Assembly: GCF_003402475.1 (NCBI RefSeq)
Contig: NZ_BFAB01000004.1
Coordinates: 124,001-188,000, forward strand
Source: Mycobacterium sp. MFM001
Lineage (GTDB): Bacteria; Actinomycetota; Actinomycetes; Mycobacteriales; Mycobacteriaceae
Reading direction: 5' to 3'
Length of the DNA: 64,000 nucleotides
Made by a program: the position numbers and the translations under genes. Position 1 is the first letter of the stretch; the number at the start of each line of letters is the position of its first letter. Of this stretch, positions 44,983 through 53,067 are shown piece by piece. The notes under the pieces are model-generated. The model saw nothing but the letters and a program-made list of their open reading frames with translations, had not been told where the DNA came from and searched no databases.

Positions 44983-45029
44983 GTGACACGTCAGTCCGCA
45001 TTACTACCGGTATCGTGTACTGCCTGTAA
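44983..45029 (-). promoter_or_regulatory. Promoter with shared operator at the start site, EphD-like operon
   Basis: On the minus strand TTACAG (45029-45024), a 17-base spacer and TAGTAA (45006-45001) form a promoter. The operator copy lies just downstream at the predicted start: on the plus strand 44983-44996 reads GTGACACGTCAGTC. It is thus in reverse orientation to the gene. Because the core TGACRYRTCA is close to palindromic, orientation may not matter to a dimeric regulator. The ATG is 38 bases further on. Confidence 0.65.
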
Positions 45030-45119
45030 TAGGAATGTCAAGTGTCGCCGACGACGATCGACGCCGCGCTCACCAGCGCCGCGGTCCGCTCGATCAACGA
45101 CTCGCGATCGAGGTGCGAC

Positions 45120-46031
45120 CTAGAAGCGCCGCGGCAGTTTCCCGGTTTCGCGCAGCCAGCCTTTGCGGGCGGTGTAGTGCCATTTCAGCGACGCCGGAAC
45201 ATACGGCCACGCCGCGCGGATCGAGGCACGCACCGCGGTGTAGGCGCGTTGATCGTATGCCGTCCAGGAGATTTGGAATCGGTCCCGCACGCTGGCCGGC
45301 AGCCCGCCGAAGATCACCAGCCGCATCGGTGGCGCCAGCAGCGCACGTACCGGCCAAGCGGGAAGCACTCTGTTGGCGATGGGCTTGAGCGCGGGCGGCG
45401 CGGGGAAAAACGGCGACGAGCTCATGTCCGGGATGGCGGTGCGGTTGATGAACTCGATGAGGTAATCAGACGCGGGATTCGGTTCCAGGACTTCGTCGCA
45501 GTAGTGGGCCCATTGGGTGTCGAACTCGGCGCGATCGCGCGGTAACACGGATTCGGTCATCCCGTACTGGCGATACCACTCGCACCCTTCCCGGTAAAGC
45601 TGGTCGCGCTGGGTGTCGGTGAGGCGGTGGGTGTCCCAGTACTCGGCGACGCGCTCCACCATCCGCTGGAAGGTGGCATGCGCCCACCAGTAGGTCTCGG
45701 GATTGAGCGCGTGGTAGCGCGTGCCGTCCGGTTGGACGCCTTTGATGTCGCGGTGGTAGTCGCGAACTTGCCGGCCCGTGGACTCCGCCTGCGGGCCGTT
45801 GTAGACGGTGCCGAGAATCCCTGGCAGCGAACGGAATACGCGATCGACGGGATCATCGAAGAAATTGGAGTGCTCGATCAGCGCATACCCGATCGCGGGG
45901 TGCATGGTCTGCAATAGGCCGGCGGTGCCACCTTCGAAGGCGATCCGCATGTCACCGGCCCACCGCCAGATCAGCGAGTCGGGCCCCAGCTGCACACGCC
46001 CGTCGAGGCAGGAATCCCCTTGGCTGTCCAT
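45120..46031 (-). CDS. MpaB-family oxygenase (DUF2236), right edge of the island
   Basis: A 303-residue DUF2236 protein, more like M. tuberculosis Rv2237 and Rv0276 than the member at 12418. It has the typical N-terminal SLIWRWAGDMRIAFEGGTAGLLQTMHPAIGYALIEHS, a central helical region with Trp/Tyr-rich NPETYWWAHATFQRMVE, and an Arg-rich C-terminus. Redox or oxygenase activity is the family expectation. It has its own promoter and a near-perfect palindrome at 46057-46076. Confidence 0.82.
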   Translation of the reverse strand: MDSQGDSCLDGRVQLGPDSLIWRWAGDMRIAFEGGTAGLLQTMHPAIGYALIEHSNFFDDPVDRVFRSLPGILGTVYNGPQAESTGRQVRDYHRDIKGVQPDGTRYHALNPETYWWAHATFQRMVERVAEYWDTHRLTDTQRDQLYREGCEWYRQYGMTESVLPRDRAEFDTQWAHYCDEVLEPNPASDYLIEFINRTAIPDMSSSPFFPAPPALKPIANRVLPAWPVRALLAPPMRLVIFGGLPASVRDRFQISWTAYDQRAYTAVRASIRAAWPYVPASLKWHYTARKGWLRETGKLPRRF

Positions 46032-46047
46032 GATTTACCCACAGCCG

Positions 46048-46076
46048 AACCTACTGTTGACAACGTACGCTGTCAA
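46048..46076 (-). promoter_or_regulatory. Promoter and 20-bp palindrome before the DUF2236 gene
   Basis: On the minus strand TTGACA (46076-46071), 17 bases, then TAGGTT (46053-46048) form a promoter. TTGACAACGTACGCTGTCAA (plus strand, 46057-46076) is a palindrome with one mismatched pair (9 of 10 pairs) centred on CGTACG and covers the -35. It is a likely repressor site, different in sequence from the GTGACRYRTCAGTC operator. Confidence 0.68.
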
Positions 46077-46098
46077 TGCGAACAGACGCGCTACCCTG

Positions 46099-46782
46099 CT
46101 AGCCCTCGAGCTTGTAGCCCAGGCCCCGCACGGTCACCAGGTGCACGGGGTTGGCCGGGTCGGCTTCGATCTTGGAGCGCAACCGCTTGACGTGCACGTC
46201 GAGCGTCTTAGTGTCGCCGACGTAGTCGGCGCCCCACACCCGATCGATCAACTGTCCGCGGGTCAGCACCCGGCCGCTGTTGCGCATCAGGTACTCGAGG
46301 AGGTCGAATTCCTTGAGCGGCAACGTGATCTGCTCACCGTTGACCGACACCACGTGGCGTTCGACGTCCATGCGCACCGGTCCGGATTCCAGCACTCCGT
46401 CGGCGACCTCGGAGTCGTCGTCGCCACCGCGGCGCAGCACCGCCCGGATCCGGGCGATCAGCTCCCTCGCGGAATACGGCTTGGTCACGTAGTCGTCGGC
46501 GCCCAACTCCAGGCCGACCACCTTGTCGATTTCGCTGTCGCGGGCCGTCACCATGATCACCGGGACGCTCGAGCGCGCGCGCAACTGCTTGCACACATCG
46601 GTGCCGGACATGCCCGGCAGCATCAGGTCCAGCAGCACGATATCCGCACCGGCACGGTCGAATTCGGCCAGCGCCGACGGCCCGTCGGTCACCACGGTGG
46701 CCTCGAAGCCTTCCTTGCGCAACAGAAACGCCAGCGGATCGGCCAGCGACTCTTCGTCTTCCACGATCAGCACACTGGTCAT
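46099..46782 (-). CDS. regX3: Response regulator RegX3
   Basis: A 227-residue OmpR-family response regulator. The receiver domain has Asp52 as the phosphorylation site (LLDLMLPG), and the C-terminal winged helix contains [20 protein letters not shown]. RegX3 controls the phosphate-starvation response with SenX3, and links to ESX-5 secretion in M. tuberculosis. Its start overlaps the senX3 stop by four bases; there is no intergenic MIRU repeat as seen in M. tuberculosis. Confidence 0.97.
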   Translation of the reverse strand: MTSVLIVEDEESLADPLAFLLRKEGFEATVVTDGPSALAEFDRAGADIVLLDLMLPGMSGTDVCKQLRARSSVPVIMVTARDSEIDKVVGLELGADDYVTKPYSARELIARIRAVLRRGGDDDSEVADGVLESGPVRMDVERHVVSVNGEQITLPLKEFDLLEYLMRNSGRVLTRGQLIDRVWGADYVGDTKTLDVHVKRLRSKIEADPANPVHLVTVRGLGYKLEG

Positions 46783-48005
46783 CGACGTAGCTCTTCCTCT
46801 CTTACGGGTGCAAGTGCTTTCTTGGGCCGGATTTGGGGTTCCGGCGGTTTATCGGGTTCGTCCTGATACGCCGGGATGGACAGTGTGAACGTCGACCCGG
46901 TACCCGGCTGGCTCCACAATCCGATGCTGCCGTTGTGATTTGCCGCGACGTGCTTGACGATCGCCAGCCCGAGTCCGGTGCCGCCGGTGGCCCGCGAGCG
47001 TGCCTTGTCGCCGCGGTAGAAGCGCTCGAAGACCCGCTCCTGGTCCTTGCGCGGAATACCGATACCCCGGTCAGTGACGGCGATTTCGACGTTGTTGGCG
47101 CGGCGGCGCCGGCTGATCGACACCAGCGATCCGCGCGGCGAGTAGGCGATCGCATTCGACACCAGGTTGGCCAGCGCGGTGATCAGCAAGGCCTGGTCAC
47201 CGAGGACTCGTAGACCGCTCGGTTCGTCGGTGCGGACCCCGATGTCGGCGTTGTCGGCGGCCACCTTGTGCCGTGAAATCGCTTCGGACACAACGGTATC
47301 CACGTCGACTGCACCCAGATCGGGCAACCGTTCCGCGCCTTGCAGTCGGGACAGTTCGATCAGTTCACCGATCATGTCGCCGAGCCGGTTGGCCTCGACG
47401 AGCACCTTCTCGCCGAATCGGCGGACCGTCTCGGGGTCGTCGGCGGAGGCCAGCAGCGCCTCGGCCAGCACGGCCATCGCACCGACGGGGGTCTTGAGTT
47501 CGTGGCTGACATTGGCGACGAAGTCGCGGCGGGTCGCCTCCATGCGGGCGTACTCGGACTGGTCGTAGACGAACACCACCGCAAAGCGGCGGTCCTCCTC
47601 GCTCAGCAGCCTCGCCTGCCCGTGCACCGACAAGTCGGATCGGTCCGGCGCGGTGCGCTTCCCCGGCAGCAGGTCGAACTCGACGTCCTCGCCGCTGGCC
47701 AGCGTCCGCCGCGCCGCGTCCCAGGCCTCGTCGTCGAGCAGGCGATCCCGCACCAGGCCCAGTTCCCTGGCGCGGTCGTTGAGGTAGACGACGTCGCGGT
47801 GGGAATCCACGACGGCGGTGCCCAGCGGGGTCAGCGCGACGATGCGCTGCAGCATCTGCGCGACGGTGATGCCGGCCCATTCGGCCGCCACCCGCTGCCG
47901 TCGTTCGACGACTCGCGGCGCCAGTCGGGTGCCGATGGCGATTCCGGTGGCCAGCGCCAACAGAATCGAAACCCCGGCCAGCGACAGCGCCGAGAACACA
48001 GTCAC
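46779..48005 (-). CDS. senX3: Sensor histidine kinase SenX3
   Basis: A 408-residue membrane histidine kinase with an N-terminal hydrophobic segment (residues about 3-28), a PAS-like domain, the DHp motif with His168 in [12 protein letters not shown], and a C-terminal HATPase region ([37 protein letters not shown]). It phosphorylates RegX3 when phosphate is scarce, with PhoU and Pst as input. The GTG at 48005 is used. Length is close to the 410 residues of M. tuberculosis SenX3. Confidence 0.97.
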   Translation of the reverse strand: MTVFSALSLAGVSILLALATGIAIGTRLAPRVVERRQRVAAEWAGITVAQMLQRIVALTPLGTAVVDSHRDVVYLNDRARELGLVRDRLLDDEAWDAARRTLASGEDVEFDLLPGKRTAPDRSDLSVHGQARLLSEEDRRFAVVFVYDQSEYARMEATRRDFVANVSHELKTPVGAMAVLAEALLASADDPETVRRFGEKVLVEANRLGDMIGELIELSRLQGAERLPDLGAVDVDTVVSEAISRHKVAADNADIGVRTDEPSGLRVLGDQALLITALANLVSNAIAYSPRGSLVSISRRRRANNVEIAVTDRGIGIPRKDQERVFERFYRGDKARSRATGGTGLGLAIVKHVAANHNGSIGLWSQPGTGSTFTLSIPAYQDEPDKPPEPQIRPKKALAPVREEELRR

Positions 48006-48098
48006 ATAAAAATCCTACAAATCCACATGAACTTCGCCCCAGCAGCGAGAGGCCAAAATCGGACATGTCACATGCTGCGGCGGAGGTATTCGGCCGTT

Positions 48099-48110
48099 GT
48101 TCATGTTCTG
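48099..48110. promoter_or_regulatory. Possible RegX3/PhoB-type half-site pair upstream of senX3
   Basis: GTTCATGTTCTG has two GTTC half-sites six bases apart, as in OmpR/PhoB-type direct repeats, about 95 bases upstream of senX3. RegX3 autoregulates this operon in M. tuberculosis. The match is short and not decisive. Confidence 0.4.
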
Positions 48111-48139
48111 TTTGCCAAACGAGCCCTCAGTCTGCCCCT

Positions 48140-48195
48140 GAGTGGCCAGTTAGTGCACGCTTTTCCCCACGATCGCGTGTCATAACTGGCCACTC
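48140..48195 (-). terminator. 13-bp perfect inverted repeat after gpm1
   Basis: GAGTGGCCAGTTA at 48140-48152 pairs perfectly with TAACTGGCCACTC at 48183-48195, with a 30-base loop. On the minus strand it begins 8 bases after the gpm1 stop, so it may end that transcript, but there is no U-run. It may instead be a small repeat element in the senX3 upstream region. Confidence 0.5.
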
Positions 48196-48202
48196 GGTGG
48201 GC

Positions 48203-48943
48203 CTACTTGGCACCCTGGCTGGCGACCGCGGCCGCGCCGGCGGCGGCGGCCTCCGGATCCAGATAGCTGCCGCCGATGACCGTGGGCCGCAGATCGGCGT
48301 CCAGGTCGTAGCGCAGCGGGATCCCGGTCGGGATGTTCAGCCCGACGACCTCTTCGTCGGACATGCCATCGAGGTACTTGACCAGCGCGCGCAGCGAGTT
48401 GCCGTGCGCCGCGATCAGCACGGTCTTGCCGGAGCGCAGGTCCGGCACGATGACGTCGGTGAAATACGGCAGGAACCGCGCCACCACGTCGGCCAGGCAT
48501 TCGGTCAGCGGCCCGCCGCCGATGTTGGCGTAGCGCGGGTCGGTGTCTTGGCTGAACTTGCTGCCCCGCTCGATCGGCGGCGGCGGCGTGTCATAGCTGC
48601 GCCGCCACGCCATGAACTGCTCGTCGCCGTAGCGGGCCTTGGTCTCGGCCTTGTCCAGGCCCTGCAGTGCGCCGTAGTGGCGTTCGTTGAGCCGCCAGCT
48701 GCGCCGCACCGGAATCCAGTGCCGGTCGGCGACGTCCAGCGCCAGATTCGCGGTGGTGATGGCCCGGCGCAGCAGCGAGGTGTAGACCACGTCGGGCAGC
48801 AGGTCATGCTCGACCATCAACTCGCCGCTGCGAACCGCCTCGGCGCGGCCCTTGTCGGTCAGGTCGACGTCCACCCAGCCGGTGAACAGATTCAGCGCGT
48901 TCCATTCGCTCTCGCCGTGGCGGAGCAACACCAGAGTCGCCAT
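48203..48943 (-). CDS. gpm1: 2,3-bisphosphoglycerate-dependent phosphoglycerate mutase
   Basis: A 246-residue dPGM interconverting 3- and 2-phosphoglycerate in glycolysis. The catalytic His9 is in [10 protein letters not shown], followed by [19 protein letters not shown], and [17 protein letters not shown]; the second His is in [13 protein letters not shown]. The ATG at 48943 gives the conserved start and excludes the longer frame. In M. tuberculosis a gene for a LysE-type protein (Rv0488) lies between this and the YbjN gene; here the gap is only 61 bases and the gene is absent. Confidence 0.96.
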   Translation of the reverse strand: MATLVLLRHGESEWNALNLFTGWVDVDLTDKGRAEAVRSGELMVEHDLLPDVVYTSLLRRAITTANLALDVADRHWIPVRRSWRLNERHYGALQGLDKAETKARYGDEQFMAWRRSYDTPPPPIERGSKFSQDTDPRYANIGGGPLTECLADVVARFLPYFTDVIVPDLRSGKTVLIAAHGNSLRALVKYLDGMSDEEVVGLNIPTGIPLRYDLDADLRPTVIGGSYLDPEAAAAGAAAVASQGAK

Positions 48944-49004
48944 GCCGGCAAGTCTCTCAGGTGTTGTTGCCCGGCTCCTCCTCGGGCGGTTCCCGCCCGC
49001 ATCG

Positions 49005-49517
49005 TCAACCGGGCGCGTCCTCGTCGTCGATGAGATGAGCGAACGCCTCAAGGTTCTTCAGCGACTCGCCGCGCGACACCCGCCACTCCCACTCTTTTTG
49101 GATCGATGAGCGAAAACCCAACTCCAGCAACGTATTGAAGTCCGAGTCCACCGCTTCGAGCACCTGGCCCAGCACCCGGTCGATCTCGGCGGCGCTCACC
49201 GATGCCAGCGACATCCGGCCCACCAAGTAGATGTCGCCGACGTTGTCGAGCGTGTACGCGACGCCGTACAGGCGGCGGTTGCGTCGCAGCAGAAACCGGT
49301 AGACGCCTTCGTGGTTCTCGTCGGGCTTGCGGCAGACGAATGCCTCGACGCGCACTGAATGCTCGCCGATGCTCAGGATGGTGTTGGTCTTGAGTTTGCG
49401 TTCGCCGGGCAATTCCACGACCACCCCGGGCGAGCCGCCGTGGGCGCCCTCGTGCCGCGAGTAGGTCAGCTGGCTGGCCTTGAGAGCGTCCTCGATGACC
49501 TGCTGTGTGTCGGTCAT
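49005..49517 (-). CDS. YbjN-domain protein (Rv0487)
   Basis: A 170-residue protein with a YbjN domain, matching M. tuberculosis Rv0487. The fold is a type III secretion chaperone-like alpha/beta sandwich: [19 protein letters not shown], then [31 protein letters not shown]. YbjN proteins are thought to act as adaptors or chaperones. It starts at 49517 with ATGA overlap to mshA, which excludes the longer frame, and is translated with it. Confidence 0.85.
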   Translation of the reverse strand: MTDTQQVIEDALKASQLTYSRHEGAHGGSPGVVVELPGERKLKTNTILSIGEHSVRVEAFVCRKPDENHEGVYRFLLRRNRRLYGVAYTLDNVGDIYLVGRMSLASVSAAEIDRVLGQVLEAVDSDFNTLLELGFRSSIQKEWEWRVSRGESLKNLEAFAHLIDDEDAPG

Positions 49518-50800
49518 GCGCGCATCAACTCGCGGACCGGACCACGGGCAGCGAACTCGCCGATCGCGCGGCGGTAGCTGGCCAGCAGCGCGTCGACGGT
49601 GTTGTCCCAGGAGAACGTCGCGGCATGCTCGACCGCGGCGCGGCTCATGGCGCCGTCCAGCCGCAGCAGCTCGTCGATGGCATCGGCCCACCGCCCGACG
49701 TCGTGCCCGGACACCAGGGTGCCGCTGACCCCGTCGCGCACCGCCACCGGCAGGCCTCCGACGGCAGCGGCCACCACCGGCGTCCCGCAGGCTTGCGCCT
49801 CCACCGCGACCAGGCCGAATGACTCCGAGTAGCTGGGCACCCCGACCAGATCGGCGGCCTGGAACAGCCTGGCCAGCTCGGAGCGGGACTGCGGCGGCAG
49901 GAACGTCACCCGGTCGCTGATACCCAGTTCGCTGGCCAGGCGAACCAGCCCGTCCGGGGCGGCCAGACCGCTGCCCGACGGTCCGCCGGCCACCACGATG
50001 TGCACCCGCGGCAGTTTCGCGGCGGCGCGCAGCAGAATGTCGGGCGCCTTGAGCGGCTGGATCCGGCCGACGAAAGCCACCACCGGCTGATCCAAAGGCA
50101 GCCCCAATGCGGCACGGGCCGCGCGGCGGTCCCCCGGCCGGAACACGTCCAGGTCCACCCCGGGATGCGCCACGTCGATCCGCGCCGGATCGGCATTGTG
50201 CAGCGAAACCAGTTGTGCCGCTTCCTCTTCCGTGTTGACGATCAGCCGGTCCGCCTCGTCGACCACCTGCTGCTCGCCGACCGTGCGCAGCGGCGGCTCG
50301 GGAGCATCCCCGTCGGCCAGCGCCGCGTTCTTCACCGCGGCCAGAGTGTGCGCGGTGTGCACCAGCGGCACCGCCCAGCGGTCCCGGGCCAGCCAGCCGA
50401 CCTGCCCGGACAGCCAGTAGTGCGAGTGCACGATGTCGTAGTAGCCCGGCTCGTGGGCGGCCTCGGCCCGCAGCACCCCGGCGGCGAACGCGCACAGCTG
50501 GGTGGGCAGGTCGTATTTGTCCAGGCCCTCGAACGGCCCCGCCACCACGTTGCGCACCAGCACACCGGGCGCCACCGCCACGACGGGCGGATCGGTGGAC
50601 GCGGTGGCCCGGGTGAAGATCTCCACCTTCACGCCGCGGCGCGCCATATGCAGCGCGCTTTGCAGCACGTAGACGTTCATTCCGCCGGCGTCCCCGGTGC
50701 CCGGCTGGGCCAGCGGCGAGGTGTGCACCGACAACACCGCCACCCGGCGGGGATCGGTTAGCTCGGAGACGTCCAGCCGGGGCAGCGCGTTATGTGGCAC
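49514..50800 (-). CDS. mshA: D-inositol-3-phosphate glycosyltransferase MshA
   Basis: A 428-residue GT4 glycosyltransferase making 1-O-(2-acetamido-2-deoxy-glucopyranosyl)-1L-myo-inositol 3-phosphate from UDP-GlcNAc, the first committed step of mycothiol synthesis. It has the N-terminal [10 protein letters not shown] loop, [22 protein letters not shown], and the donor-binding [21 protein letters not shown]. The GTG at 50800 ([11 protein letters not shown]) is used. Loss of this gene gives ethionamide and isoniazid resistance in mycobacteria. Confidence 0.97.
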   Translation of the reverse strand: MPHNALPRLDVSELTDPRRVAVLSVHTSPLAQPGTGDAGGMNVYVLQSALHMARRGVKVEIFTRATASTDPPVVAVAPGVLVRNVVAGPFEGLDKYDLPTQLCAFAAGVLRAEAAHEPGYYDIVHSHYWLSGQVGWLARDRWAVPLVHTAHTLAAVKNAALADGDAPEPPLRTVGEQQVVDEADRLIVNTEEEAAQLVSLHNADPARIDVAHPGVDLDVFRPGDRRAARAALGLPLDQPVVAFVGRIQPLKAPDILLRAAAKLPRVHIVVAGGPSGSGLAAPDGLVRLASELGISDRVTFLPPQSRSELARLFQAADLVGVPSYSESFGLVAVEAQACGTPVVAAAVGGLPVAVRDGVSGTLVSGHDVGRWADAIDELLRLDGAMSRAAVEHAATFSWDNTVDALLASYRRAIGEFAARGPVRELMRA

Positions 50801-50835
50801 ACCGCCATCTTTGCAGCCCCGTCAGACGGGCCACG

Positions 50836-52131
50836 TCAGGCGGACGATTCGTCCGCGGCGACCCGCAACACCGGCGGCTGTGCGCGCCGCATGCCGCCCA
50901 GCGGGTCGGCGTACAGCCCGCCCAACGACACGATGCCGGCCCCGGCCTCCTGCACCCGGTTGCCGAACGCGGTGACCCGGATGTCGCGCGGCGGCAGCAC
51001 CGACCGCGCGGCGAATGCCGCCTCGACGTAGGCCATGCCCTCCGGGTACTCGGTGAACGCCTGCCCGCCGACCACCAGGTCGTCGGGGTTGAGCAAATCG
51101 CGCAGCAAGGCGACCGCTTCGCCCAACACCCGGGCCCGCTCGGCCAGCAGGTCCTTGGCCTGCTGGTTACCGGCCCGCGCCGCCTTGAGCAGCTCGGTGA
51201 TGCCCGAGCCGTTACGTCCCGGCGTCCGCACGTTCGGCAGCAGACCGAGACGCCGGGCGGCGGCCAGCACGGCCTCGTCGCTGACCGTGGACTCCAGCTG
51301 CCCGGAGCCGCCGAGCAGCTCCGAGCTGGCGGGCAGGTTCGCGATGGTGCCCGGCCCGCTGGCCGGGCTGTGCACCCGCCCGCCGATCACCAGCGCATAG
51401 CCGACGGTTTCGCGGGCGTAGACGTACAGGCTGGTCGACGAGTTCGGCGTGAACCGGCGCATGCCCAGCAGCAGCTCGGCCCCGGCCATCGCGTCGACGT
51501 GCGATGCGACCGACACCGGCAGGCCCAGCGCCTCGGCCAACACCGGGCCCACCGGCGCGTCGCGCCAGCCCAGCCGCGGATGGTCGACGTGCCCGGTGGC
51601 GCCGTCGACCGCCCCGCCGATCGCCACCCCGACCCACAGCGGCCGCCGCCGGTGCCAGCGCCGCAGGTAGCGGCGGGCGCCGTCGGCCAGCGATGCCAGC
51701 GCCGACGCGTGCCCGCTCAGCGGTGTCGCGGTCTCGACGGCGTCCAGGGTGCGGCCGAACAGGTCGGTGGCCACGATGCTGGTGGTTCGCGCCCCGATGT
51801 GGATGCCCAGCGTCAGGAACGGTTCGTGGTTGACCTCGACAGGCACCCGCGGGCGCCCGATGGCGCCGGCGACCGCGAGGTCGGCGCGTTCGCGCAGCAG
51901 GCCGGCGTCCAGCAGCGCGATGACTTGCCGGTTGACCGTCGCGATGCTCAGCGAGGTGACTTGGGCGATGACGTCGCGGCCGATCGGGCCGCGCAGCCGC
52001 ACCGCCCGGAACACCGACGCCGCGGCGGCGTCGGAGAGCTGCAGCGACGGCGCCACGACGTGGCGGGCCCGCAGCGGGGTCTTGCGGTTGTGCGAGTGGC
52101 TGGTGACGGTACTGAGAGTGGTGGTGCGCAC
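50836..52131 (-). CDS. ROK-family transcriptional regulator (Rv0485)
   Basis: A 431-residue ROK protein with an N-terminal winged helix-turn-helix (VIAQVTSLSIATVNRQVIALLDAGLL) and a sugar-kinase-like domain (GIHIGARTTSIVATDLFG, GVAIGGAVDG, and NPDDLVVGGQAFTEY). The zinc-binding CXCGXXGC motif of active ROK kinases is absent, so it is a regulator rather than a kinase. Rv0485 is known to regulate pe13-ppe18 in M. tuberculosis. It precedes mshA by 35 bases and is divergent from an SDR gene. Confidence 0.87.
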   Translation of the reverse strand: MRTTTLSTVTSHSHNRKTPLRARHVVAPSLQLSDAAAASVFRAVRLRGPIGRDVIAQVTSLSIATVNRQVIALLDAGLLRERADLAVAGAIGRPRVPVEVNHEPFLTLGIHIGARTTSIVATDLFGRTLDAVETATPLSGHASALASLADGARRYLRRWHRRRPLWVGVAIGGAVDGATGHVDHPRLGWRDAPVGPVLAEALGLPVSVASHVDAMAGAELLLGMRRFTPNSSTSLYVYARETVGYALVIGGRVHSPASGPGTIANLPASSELLGGSGQLESTVSDEAVLAAARRLGLLPNVRTPGRNGSGITELLKAARAGNQQAKDLLAERARVLGEAVALLRDLLNPDDLVVGGQAFTEYPEGMAYVEAAFAARSVLPPRDIRVTAFGNRVQEAGAGIVSLGGLYADPLGGMRRAQPPVLRVAADESSA

Positions 52132-52326
52132 GGGCGTGTGTCCTTATCCGAGTTCCGATGGCGGGTCCTGGCCGCACGCCGGCTTCGGGTATTCGGAAGG
52201 CCGGTCAGGCGCGGCAAAGTGCGCGGCGACAACACGCGCAGTCCGCGAACAGACACGCGGACGTCAGACCGAACACAGCGCTGGAGTACACACCAGGAAT
52301 TTAGCACGGTTATTAAAGTGGTCCCG

Positions 52327-53067
52327 ATGACGACATCGAAGCGCGTCGCGGTGGTCACCGGCGCCAGCGCCGGGATCGGCGAGGCGACCGCGAGAACCCT
52401 TGCGGTGCAAGGCTTTCACGTGGTAGCGGTGGCGCGGCGGGCGGACCGGATCACGGCGCTGGCCGACGAGATCGGCGGCTCCGCGGTAGTGGCCGACGTC
52501 ACCGACGGCGCCGCGGTGGACGCGCTGGCCGCCGGGCTGGACCGGGTCGACGTGCTGGTCAACAACGCCGGCGGCGCCAAGGGCCTGGAACCGGTGGCCG
52601 ACGCCGACCTGGAGCATTGGCGCTGGATGTGGGAGACCAACGTGCTGGGCACGCTGCGGATGACCCGCGCGCTGCTGCCCAAGCTGATCGCATCCGGCGA
52701 CGGGCTGATCGTCACCGTCACCTCGGTCGCGGCGTTCGAGATTTACGACGGGGGCGCCGGCTACACCTCGGCCAAGCACGCGCAGGGCGCGCTGCACCGC
52801 ACGCTGCGCGGCGAGCTGCTGGGAAAACCGGTGCGGCTCACCGAGATTGCACCCGGCGCCGTCGAAACGGAGTTCTCGCTGGTGCGCTTCGGCGGCGACC
52901 AGCAGCGCGCCGACGCCGTCTACGAAGGGATGACGCCGCTGGTGGCCGCCGACATCGCCGAGGTGATCGGGTTCGTGGCGTCCCGGCCGTCGCACGTCAA
53001 CATCGACCAGATCGTGATCCGGCCGCGCGACCAGGCGACCGCTAGCCGCCGGGTCGGACGCTCGTAG
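52327..53067 (+). CDS. Short-chain dehydrogenase/reductase (Rv0484c)
   Basis: A 246-residue classical SDR matching M. tuberculosis Rv0484c: [19 protein letters not shown], active-site Ser in TVTSVAAF and YTSAK (Tyr/Lys). The ATG at 52327 is the conserved start; the very long frame from 50794 is antisense to the ROK regulator. Substrate unknown. Its 3' end overlaps convergent lprQ by 26 bases. The 195-base divergent spacer towards the ROK gene includes an AT-rich stretch with a TTTA-N10-TAAA pair (about 52302-52320), a possible ROK site. Confidence 0.85.
   Translation: MTTSKRVAVVTGASAGIGEATARTLAVQGFHVVAVARRADRITALADEIGGSAVVADVTDGAAVDALAAGLDRVDVLVNNAGGAKGLEPVADADLEHWRWMWETNVLGTLRMTRALLPKLIASGDGLIVTVTSVAAFEIYDGGAGYTSAKHAQGALHRTLRGELLGKPVRLTEIAPGAVETEFSLVRFGGDQQRADAVYEGMTPLVAADIAEVIGFVASRPSHVNIDQIVIRPRDQATASRRVGRS

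Noticed and set aside
45035..45545. Rightward ORFs over the start of the island edge
   Set aside because: They are antisense to the DUF2236 gene and not protein-like.
50794..53067. A 757-residue frame ending in the SDR
   Set aside because: Everything before 52327 is antisense to the ROK regulator gene; the SDR has its conserved start at 52327.
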